Shown here one piece after another: positions 1 to 4,880 of a DNA stretch of 6,363 nt. Location of the stretch: positions 1 through 6,363 of the forward strand of contig JAJZEJ010000644.1 in the NCBI GenBank assembly GCA_021828635.1, read 5' to 3'. Positions within the stretch are counted from its first letter, which is position 1. Each line of letters starts with the position of its first letter. Made by a program: the position numbers and the translations under genes. The notes under the pieces were generated by a model. It worked only from the letters and a program-made list of their open reading frames with translations. It was not told the origin of the DNA and did no database searches. This DNA comes from Chloroflexota bacterium. GTDB lineage: Bacteria > Chloroflexota > Ktedonobacteria > Ktedonobacterales > Ktedonobacteraceae.

Positions 1-188
1 CGCTGCAAGAGCAACACGCCTTCGCCGGAGAGGATCGAAAGGAAGGCGAACGCGATGATGATCTGACGCACGCCGTCGTGTCCGGGCGCCTGCGGCAGCG
101 ACCGCACGACCATGATCGCGAGCCAGATCAAAGCCGCGAGCACCGATTCCGGGGTGCGCCGCCGGGGGTATGTCCGTATCGTCAGCAT
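1..188 (-). CDS. partial membrane protein, N-terminal fragment, unknown family
   Basis: An open minus-strand frame begins at ATG 188-186 and runs off the left edge without a stop. It encodes a basic N-terminus (MLTIRTYPRRRTPE), a hydrophobic stretch (VLAALIWLAIMVV), a short polar loop, and a second hydrophobic stretch (QIIIAFAFLSILSGEGVLLL). This looks like the first two helices of an integral membrane protein. Third codon positions are almost all G or C, unlike the rest of the window, which supports real coding in a high-GC context. An AGGA lies about 7 bases upstream of the ATG. I do not recognise the family. The frame stays open upstream of the ATG, so a longer N-terminus cannot be excluded. 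The sharp composition change suggests transfer or an assembly junction near the left edge. Confidence 0.35.
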   Translation of the reverse strand, partial: MLTIRTYPRRRTPESVLAALIWLAIMVVRSLPQAPGHDGVRQIIIAFAFLSILSGEGVLLLQ

Positions 189-958
189 ATGAACGTCCTG
201 CGCGTCACGGCGCTGATCGTCTACATCGCCTATTACCAAGACCTGCTCAAGAAACGACTGCGACAGAGGTCTTCCTCCGTCAGGACCCAGAAGAAGGTCG
301 GAGGCTCTTCTTCTTCGTCTTTGACGGAGAATCAGGCGGGACTGGGACTCCAAGAGACTCTGGCGATGATCGCTATGGACTGGTACGAGACTCTGGTGCC
401 TCTGTTCTGGCTGCTGCTGTCCAGATGTTTGCTGAGTACGGCTACCATGCTGCTCCATTGCGTGATATCGCGCGTATTGCGGGCATCCAAGCAGCTAGTA
501 TCTACCACCATTATCCGAATAAGCAGGCGCTTCTGATTGAAATCATGGAAACCTCTATGCGCCACCTCAATCAGTCGCTTGAGCAGATTCTAGCAACGCA
601 TGATGGGCCGCTACAACAGTTGAGTGAAGCCATTGCCAGCCATATTCGTTTGCACACCACGCACAAGCAAGAGTTTTTTATTATTGATACCGAAATTCGC
701 GCTCTGGAAGGGGAGAGTCGCGCTTATATTCTTTCGTTACGTGATACTTATGAAGCTCTGTTACAAACCATTTTGCGTGATGGTATGGAGCGTGGCATCT
801 TTCGGCATACAGACATCAAAGTTGCTTCCTATGCCATCATTGCGATGTGTACTGAGGTAGCCTCGTGGTTTCGTCCTGACGGACGCCTGAGTGTGCAGCA
901 GGTCATTGAGATTTATCGCCAGATGATTATACAGGGGTTGGTAAAAACGGCAGAATAG
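170..958 (+). CDS. TetR/AcrR family transcriptional regulator, 5' end uncertain
   Basis: From about residue 78 (nucleotide 401) the frame is a typical TetR regulator. It has helix 1 (SVLAAAVQMFAEYGYHAAPL), the helix-turn-helix (RDIARIAGIQAASIYHHYPN, about residues 98-117) and the NKQALL start of helix 4. The C-terminal ligand domain resembles KstR2-type regulators of acyl-CoA or lipid catabolism, with ILSLRDTYEALL, DGMERGIF and SWFRPDGRLS. It would be a cytoplasmic DNA-binding repressor sensing a hydrophobic or acyl ligand; the ligand is inference. The only in-frame ATG upstream is at 170. It would add about 77 residues with no TetR similarity, and no ATG, GTG or TTG sits near the expected start; CTG 380 is the only near candidate. 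The gene may have lost its native 5' end through recombination or assembly error. It could regulate the neighbouring membrane protein, but no operator was found. Confidence 0.8.
   Translation: MSVSSAYERPARHGADRLHRLLPRPAQETTATEVFLRQDPEEGRRLFFFVFDGESGGTGTPRDSGDDRYGLVRDSGASVLAAAVQMFAEYGYHAAPLRDIARIAGIQAASIYHHYPNKQALLIEIMETSMRHLNQSLEQILATHDGPLQQLSEAIASHIRLHTTHKQEFFIIDTEIRALEGESRAYILSLRDTYEALLQTILRDGMERGIFRHTDIKVASYAIIAMCTEVASWFRPDGRLSVQQVIEIYRQMIIQGLVKTAE
189..400. other. stretch with no assignable gene; composition transition
   Basis: This stretch lies between the GC-rich left fragment and the first recognisable TetR residues. Several frames are open across it, including one continuous with the TetR frame from ATG 170 and one from 78 or 189, but none gives a protein I recognise. 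GC content falls from the left-edge level towards that of the rest of the window. A 10-base direct repeat GAGACTCTGG occurs at 354-363 and 387-396, spaced 33 bases. I see no clear promoter for the downstream TetR gene. Confidence 0.4.
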
Positions 959-1010
959 GGTTGAGGCTACTACGATCAGGTGCCTGATATGGGAGATCGG
1001 TCATGTTCAT

Positions 1011-1040
1011 TTGTTGAGGATGACCGCCAGTGGTTATAAT
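1011..1040 (+). promoter_or_regulatory. sigma70-like promoter for the membrane protein gene
   Basis: A perfect -10 box TATAAT (1035-1040) is preceded, with an 18-base spacer, by TTGTTG (1011-1016). The expected transcription start is near 1047, giving a leader of about 50 nt before ATG 1099. Confidence 0.55.
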
Positions 1041-1098
1041 ACGGCAAGACGGTGTATGACGATAGTGGAAAGTACTATTGATAAGGATGCTTGAATGT

Positions 1099-1878
1099 AT
1101 GGGGAATGAGCAACAAACACACACGACCAGCAAGCGCAGTCATGCACAGAGATTGCTCATAGTCATAGTTACCCTTGTTTTGCTGGTTATTGTCTCAGGG
1201 GGTATGCTCATCTTACGTAGCTACGTTCAACGCATCAATGAGCGAGCTTCGGCCACATCAGCCATCGCAAGCTCTTCTCTCACTCCCCAACCGATTTTTG
1301 AAGATACCTTTGCTAACAATAACAATGGCTGGTATGTTGGTCAAAGTGTGGGCTACTCACGATTAATCACAAATAACGGCCTCATGCTGACTGATACTAA
1401 TCATACTATCATGGTGGAAAGTTTACCTCTCAGCCAGCAATTTGCGAACGTTACCGTTACAACGACTGTAACGTTTGTTTCGGGTGGAAAGCAAGATAGT
1501 GTTGGCTTCTATGTGCGTGGTGATAGTAATCTTGATCACGATTACCGCATAGAAATCTTCGGCAACAATACTTACGCTATTAGTAAAGAATCCATTGATG
1601 ACAGAAACGGGCAAGAGATCACGTTCCTGGTACCGCCAACAACGACGCCGCTACTCAAGCCTCTCGGTCAAGCTAATACCCTTGCCCTCACAATGAATGG
1701 CCCAGCATTAACTCTTGCCATTAATGGGAAGGTCGCTAGCCAGATCACTGACACAGAATATACTACCGGTCAGATCGCGCTTTTCGTTTCCAACGATCCT
1801 CGTTCTAATGGTGTGGTCGGCCTGTTCAGCAGCATTAGCATTATGTCTGTGGCAGATAGCAAGAATTCTATAGGCTAG
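1099..1878 (+). CDS. single-pass membrane protein with LamG/DUF1080-like extracytoplasmic domain
   Basis: This is a 259-residue protein from ATG 1099. Alternative starts are ATG 1087 and TTG 1078, and none has an ideal ribosome binding site. A short basic cytoplasmic tail (to about residue 18) precedes one strong transmembrane segment (about 19-39, LLIVIVTLVLLVIVSGGMLI). A Ser/Thr/Ala-rich linker follows, then a beta-rich domain from about residue 60 (IFEDTFANNNNGW) to the end. The pattern 'F.D.F..N..GW' opening, the 'D..VGFYVRG' strand and the closing 'GQIALFVSN' is that of concanavalin-like LamG or DUF1080 folds. In Chloroflexota such domains are often the outer half of Ser/Thr kinases; here there is no kinase. 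It probably binds a carbohydrate or other surface ligand. There is no sign of a link to the downstream genes, and the product's role is unknown. Confidence 0.7.
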   Translation: MGNEQQTHTTSKRSHAQRLLIVIVTLVLLVIVSGGMLILRSYVQRINERASATSAIASSSLTPQPIFEDTFANNNNGWYVGQSVGYSRLITNNGLMLTDTNHTIMVESLPLSQQFANVTVTTTVTFVSGGKQDSVGFYVRGDSNLDHDYRIEIFGNNTYAISKESIDDRNGQEITFLVPPTTTPLLKPLGQANTLALTMNGPALTLAINGKVASQITDTEYTTGQIALFVSNDPRSNGVVGLFSSISIMSVADSKNSIG

Positions 1879-1906
1879 TTGTTTTGTCTACTTTATGTGC
1901 TATACT
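1879..1906 (+). promoter_or_regulatory. promoter of the radical SAM gene
   Basis: The -10 box TATACT (1901-1906) carries an extended TG motif just upstream (TGC TATACT). A TTGTTT (1879-1884) lies 16 bases before the -10. A strong ribosome binding site AAAGGGA (1924-1930) sits 6 bases before ATG 1937. The radical SAM gene is therefore probably transcribed on its own with a leader of about 25 nt. Confidence 0.6.
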
Positions 1907-1936
1907 TAAAAAAAGAGAGAGCGAAAGGGAAACATA

Positions 1937-2755
1937 ATGCCGCTTGTTCATAGTGATTTTGTAGAGACGCAGGAGGATTTACTGCCGCGTCTCTGGATTT
2001 ATACAAACTATGATTGCAATCTTTCGTGTAGTTATTGTGTTGCGGAATCTTATGTTGGGGCGGACCGTCGCGGTCTGGATGTTGTCCAGGTATACCAGAT
2101 TATTGACGAAGCAGCCGCGCTAGGTCTGCATGATCTCTTCTTTACAGGCGGCGAACCATTCATTTTACATGATATTTTTTCTATGATCGCTTATGGATTA
2201 GAATATATGCGACATGTGACAGTTCTCAGTAATGGTATCTTGCTCAAAGGAAAACGCTTAGCACAACTAGAAGCTCTGCCGCAACGCGAACGCATTACTA
2301 TTCAGATCAGCCTTGATGGTTCTCAGGCCGCTCTGCACGATTTCTACCGGGGTGCTGGGAGTTGGCAAAAAGCCATTGATGCCATTGTTCGTTTGAAAGA
2401 GGCAGGTTTCCATGTGCGGTTAGGCACAACGCATACGCCGGAAAATAGCCACGATCTGAGTGCTATGTGCGAATTACATCGCTCCTTGCATATTCCTGAT
2501 GAGGATCACATCATTCGTCCTTTAGTGCGACGCGGATTTTCCGCCAATGGCATGGCACTCTCATTACCCGCTCTGGAGCCAGAAGTGACGGTCAACCGTG
2601 ACGGTGTCTACTGGCATCCAGTCGCAACGGATGAGGATCTCATGATTTCGCCTAATCTTTTTCCGCTTGCGGACAGCGTAGAGCAGATACGAACTATTCG
2701 CCAATCTATGCTCGCTGTCACGGGTGGGGCATCCAGTCGTTTCCGTTGAGGTTAA
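1937..2755 (+). CDS. radical SAM enzyme, candidate C-terminal selenocysteine (Sec271-Gly272)
   Basis: This is a cytoplasmic radical SAM protein that uses a 4Fe-4S cluster to cleave S-adenosylmethionine. Visible motifs are the cluster-binding CNLSCSYC (Cys27, Cys31, Cys34), GGEP (71-74) for SAM binding, VLSNG (96-100) and SLDG (125-128). No SPASM-type cysteine cluster is present at the C-terminus, so only the single cluster is predicted. The standard reading ends at TGA 2747-2749 after 270 residues. The next codons are GGT and TAA (2753-2755), and a SECIS-like hairpin begins immediately after the TGA. I therefore propose readthrough to give ...FR-Sec-Gly, a C-terminal redox tail recalling the Sec-Gly end of animal thioredoxin reductases. 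The TAA overlaps the stop of the convergent UroD-family gene. The radical SAM assignment is firm (about 0.95); the Sec extension is inferred (about 0.6). The substrate is unknown. Confidence 0.75.
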
Positions 2756-2782
2756 GCCGACGTTCCGTGCGAACGTATAACC
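2750..2782 (+). promoter_or_regulatory. candidate bacterial SECIS hairpin of the radical SAM gene
   Basis: Directly after TGA 2747-2749, a two-part stem forms. The outer arm GGTTA (2750-2754) pairs with TAACC (2778-2782). The inner arm ACGTTC (2760-2765) pairs perfectly with GAACGT (2771-2776). The apical loop is CGTGC (2766-2770), with G in its second position and a GU step. The loop starts 16 nt after the UGA, at the lower bound of the usual bacterial SECIS spacing. No T-run follows on either strand, so a rho-independent terminator is unlikely. Confidence 0.6.
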
Positions 2783-3792
2783 GCTAATGCCTCTTGCAGA
2801 TAGGTTGACTTGATAGGCTGTGTAAGAGGCGCACCGAGTCCAAAGACATAGCCTGGAAAGCGTGTTCCCTCACGCACACAGCGTTGTGCGTCTTCACGGC
2901 TTGCCTCGCTTTCCTCAAACAAAACAGCCGTCGTATGAAAATTTCCAATGAAGCCGATATGATGTTGTTGGGCAAGCTCGCCAACTACGTCCAGAGCCAT
3001 ACACTCATCGACTGCGATGCTATGCGCTCCACTTACCATCATCTCACGGATGACTTTTCCACTCTCTCCTCACGCCCAGAAACTTGATATTTTGCCAGCC
3101 TGATGAATGTTCTGCCACGCATTTTGAAGATTAGGAAGTACGTAGCGGCGCATGTAGTCTGGTTGTAACATCGTCGCGGGGGTATCATTCACTGCTACAA
3201 TATCGCAGCCAATAATATTTGCGTAGATGTGGGCCGATAGAGCCGTAACTTGTCCTGCGTAGGCAAAGAGGCGTGCCGCTACGTCTGGTGAGCGGAAAAG
3301 GTCTGTAAACAGAGCTAGACCACGTAAATGATAGGCGATAGTACAGGGACCGGCGGCGATACCAACCAGTGCAACATTCAGTGACTCCAGTGCTTTTTTC
3401 GCCTGTTTTCCTGCCGCGATGACGGTAGGCCAGCGTCCCGTCTGTTCGTTAGGGAGTGGCGGCAATTGTGCAATTAAGTGTTCTGCCGCGACGCGAGAGA
3501 ATGGTGAGGCAACAATGGATGGTGGGCCTTGTTCTGACCAATGTGGGGTACACCCAAGTGAGATAGCCTCCATTTGCGGATCATCTAGCAAAGGAATACC
3601 GTCACACTGATAGTGTTCGGCACAAACCACAGCGCCACGCGCAAGCAGGTCGGCATCCTGTAAATACTGCTCGGCTGTTACACCAAGCAATTGCGCCGGA
3701 TGTGTCCCGCAGTGGGGGAGCCAGGGAATACTAGATGTGTATTCACCGCGGAGAGCCTGCAATAAAGTTGCTTTTGACATATCCTCTTTCAT
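2752..3792 (-). CDS. UroD/MtaA superfamily protein, candidate selenoprotein with in-frame UGA (Sec241)
   Basis: Reading from ATG 3792-3790 to TAA 2754-2752 gives 346 residues, normal for this superfamily, if the single in-frame TGA (3072-3070, codon 241) is decoded. Upstream features are LLQALRGE near the start, DGIPLLDDPQMEAISLGC (64-81) and GPCTIAYHLRG. Downstream are HSIAVDE, GFIGNF and PGYVFGLGAPL, which match the family's C-terminal half in order. The UGA (FWA-Sec-GESG) aligns with the metal-binding Cys of the family's His-x-Cys-Gly motif, and a SECIS-like hairpin follows. The His is replaced by Trp, and the later Cys ligand of MtaA/MtbA-type methyltransferases appears to be Ala. The enzyme is therefore not a standard uroporphyrinogen decarboxylase or zinc methyltransferase. 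A chalcogen- or methyl-transfer role is inference. A start at ATG 3780 is also possible. The gene is last in the minus-strand cluster, and a palindromic repeat lies just upstream of its start. Confidence 0.8.
3038..3054 (-). promoter_or_regulatory. candidate bacterial SECIS hairpin of the UroD-family gene
   Basis: On the minus strand, GTCATC (3054-3049) pairs with GATGAT (3043-3038) over six pairs, one of them G-U. The five-base loop is CGTGA (3048-3044). The loop starts 21 nt after the UGA at 3072-3070 and has G in its second position, within the usual bacterial SECIS rules. The loop and closing bases (TCCGTGAGA) nearly match the hairpin of the radical SAM gene (TCCGTGCGA). Confidence 0.65.
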
Positions 3793-3796
3793 GTTT

Positions 3797-3867
3797 TGTA
3801 GGGGCCGGTTGACCGCGCCCGTGCTGCCACACGGCAGGTCGGAGGGCGCGATCAACCGGCCCCTACA
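3797..3867. repeat. 71-bp palindromic repeat, REP/MITE-like
   Basis: The left arm 3797-3820 (TGTAGGGGCCGGTTGA and on to CGCGCCC) is the inverted copy of the right arm 3844-3867, with 23 of 24 bases matching. The inner part has a smaller hairpin, CTGCC (3824-3828) with GGCAG (3833-3837). The element is much more GC-rich than its surroundings. It lies between the DsrE gene and the UroD-family gene, ending 4 bases before that gene's ATG at 3792. It resembles the short 'GTAGGGGC' palindromes dispersed in many bacterial genomes. It could be a non-autonomous element or could form an RNA hairpin attenuating the last gene of the cluster. Confidence 0.8.
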
Positions 3868-3885
3868 CGCTATCTTCCCACAAAT

Positions 3886-4248
3886 TTAATACGATACACC
3901 CGTGCCGTCATTCGTTAAGAGTTCAACGAGCTTAGCTCCGCCTGCAATCGTTGCGCCCTCAATGAGGTCATTTTCAGTAAGGCCACGTTTCTTGAAGCAT
4001 GGAGAACAGACCCAGATGGTGCCTCCGGCGGCCAGGAAATTTTTGACCAGATCGGCCATTGGCTGAAAACCTTCCTCGTGGATGGTTTCCGCGACGCCCT
4101 TGACCGCTAGGCGCACACCTTCACTACTAAGAAATATGACGGTGTTTTTGCCAGAAGCAACCGCTGCGTTGGCGACCACTAATGCCACGGTGGCGCGGTC
4201 GGGGTCGTCTACTGAGCGTGTGAGATTGACACCAAAGTTATTGAGCAT
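3886..4248 (-). CDS. DsrE family protein
   Basis: This 120-residue protein of the DsrE/DsrF-like fold has the usual length for the family. Small cytoplasmic proteins of this family carry or relay persulfide sulfur. The N-terminus (GVNLTRSVDDPDRATVALVV) and VIFLSSEGVRLAVKG match the family's first Rossmann-like strand and helix. The C-terminal half has IWVCSPCFKKRGL, with Cys81 and Cys84 as a CxxC pair at the expected active site, then DLIEGATIAGG. Selenocysteine-containing members of the DsrE-like family are known, but this copy has ordinary Cys codons. ATG 4248 is supported by family length; the nearest ribosome binding site (AAGGA) is 12 bases upstream, slightly far. Only 9 bases separate it from the TusA2 stop, and the two genes share a frame. 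This is the TusA-DsrE order of the selenium-associated fusion protein YedF. Confidence 0.9.
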   Translation of the reverse strand: MLNNFGVNLTRSVDDPDRATVALVVANAAVASGKNTVIFLSSEGVRLAVKGVAETIHEEGFQPMADLVKNFLAAGGTIWVCSPCFKKRGLTENDLIEGATIAGGAKLVELLTNDGTGVSY

Positions 4249-4257
4249 GAAACTTAC

Positions 4258-4497
4258 TCATCCTTTCTGGATAAAATAGTGATGTTGTATCGGTTCATCG
4301 GGTATCTGAAGTAAGGAGTTGCCGGTCATACGGCACCAGGCCGCAATATCCACAGCCGCCGCAGGATCATAGGCGATGACCTGGAGAATTTGTCCAACCT
4401 TCAGCGTTCGCATGGTTAACATAATCTCCATCACCAGCTGACCGCACCCCTGCTCACCCAGATCAAGGAGATGATCAGCACGGACTGAAGAGTTCAT
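4258..4497 (-). CDS. TusA/SirA-like sulfurtransferase family protein (second copy)
   Basis: This 79-residue protein has the small TusA alpha-beta fold. Key residues are GEQGCGQL (Cys18) in place of the classic CPxP, and AAWCRMTGN (Cys55) in the C-terminal half. It is a paralogue of the adjacent upstream gene, sharing GCG, AWCRMTG and a Lys-Gly end. It lacks the first cysteine of that copy (Leu-Asp-Leu in place of Leu-Cys-Asp-Gly). It probably carries a persulfide or selenide-like group or scaffolds a partner; this is inference. ATG 4497 has AAGGA 9 bases upstream, overlapping the end of TusA1, from which it is separated by only 6 bases. The TGA stop (4260-4258) lies where the paralogue also ends, so it is taken as a true stop. 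Confidence 0.8.
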   Translation of the reverse strand: MNSSVRADHLLDLGEQGCGQLVMEIMLTMRTLKVGQILQVIAYDPAAAVDIAAWCRMTGNSLLQIPDEPIQHHYFIQKG

Positions 4498-4503
4498 GAG
4501 AAT

Positions 4504-4773
4504 CTATCCTTTTCGCACAAAATAACGATTGTGTAACTCTCCTTCTTGTTCGGCGAGTAGCAGATGTCCTGTCATGCGACACCAGGCAGGCAAATCCTCA
4601 CGTACTCCTGCATCAGTAGAACGTATTTCAAGTATGTTCCCACTATCCAAACGCTTGATAGCTTGGAGGATTAGAATGAGGAGTCCACCACCACACCCTT
4701 GATCTCCACCATCACAGAGTGCATTAACGGAAAGTACTTGTCCAGCACGTGTCGTAAAGGTATCTTGTGTCAC
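4504..4773 (-). CDS. TusA/SirA-like sulfurtransferase family protein (first copy)
   Basis: This 89-residue TusA-fold protein starts at GTG 4773, with GAGG 7 bases upstream and an in-frame TAG shortly before that limits the N-terminus. The motif ALCDGGDQGCGGGLL (Cys20 and Cys27) replaces the CPxP of canonical TusA. A conserved LPAWCRMTGH (Cys65) follows, then YFVRKG at the end. These divergent TusA-like proteins are named as sulfurtransferases in annotations, but their substrate has not been shown to my knowledge. Three cysteines would allow persulfide or perselenide relay, possibly with the neighbouring DsrE CxxC pair. It heads a tight three-gene run with TusA2 and DsrE. Confidence 0.8.
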   Translation of the reverse strand: MTQDTFTTRAGQVLSVNALCDGGDQGCGGGLLILILQAIKRLDSGNILEIRSTDAGVREDLPAWCRMTGHLLLAEQEGELHNRYFVRKG

Positions 4774-4834
4774 GTGAAAACCTCTTTCTGGCTAAAGCAT
4801 GGTAGGTATGATGTTGATCAACCTGACTATCTAC

Positions 4835-4864
4835 ACTATACGATATACTCGCCTTGTTGCGCAA
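4835..4864 (-). promoter_or_regulatory. possible internal promoter upstream of TusA1
   Basis: In the 107-base gap between the PhnD-like gene and TusA1, the minus strand has TTGCGC (4864-4859), an 18-base spacer and TATAGT (4840-4835). Just downstream lies the perfect 10-base palindrome GTTGATCAAC (4813-4822), close to the expected transcription start. It could be an operator, though such short palindromes also arise by chance. This would let TusA1, TusA2, DsrE and the UroD-family gene be expressed apart from the two upstream genes. Confidence 0.35.
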
Positions 4865-4880
4865 TGAGAACGCACCCTGA

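Noticed and set aside
186..191. CATATG as a shared start for two divergent genes, one on each strand.
   Set aside because: Only the minus-strand start has a ribosome binding site. The plus-strand frame has no recognisable product and overlaps the TetR frame.
2760..2776. Hairpin between the convergent genes as a rho-independent terminator.
   Set aside because: There is no T-run on either strand, and its position and loop match the second SECIS candidate. A bidirectional structural role cannot be wholly excluded.
3070..3072. UGA in the UroD-family gene as a pseudogene mutation or the border between two separate genes.
   Set aside because: The frame and family features continue unchanged on both sides, the total length fits, the UGA falls exactly on a functional Cys position, and a SECIS-like hairpin follows. 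A random nonsense mutation would not be expected to meet all of these.
3419..3610. Plus-strand open frames opposite the minus-strand cluster.
   Set aside because: They have no family features or ribosome binding sites and lie antisense to well-supported genes, so they are shadows.
4258..4260. TGA of TusA2 as a third selenocysteine codon creating a TusA-DsrE fusion.
   Set aside because: The paralogue ends at the same Lys-Gly position with TAG, and I see no SECIS-like hairpin with a CGUG loop within 16-37 nt. It is treated as a true stop.
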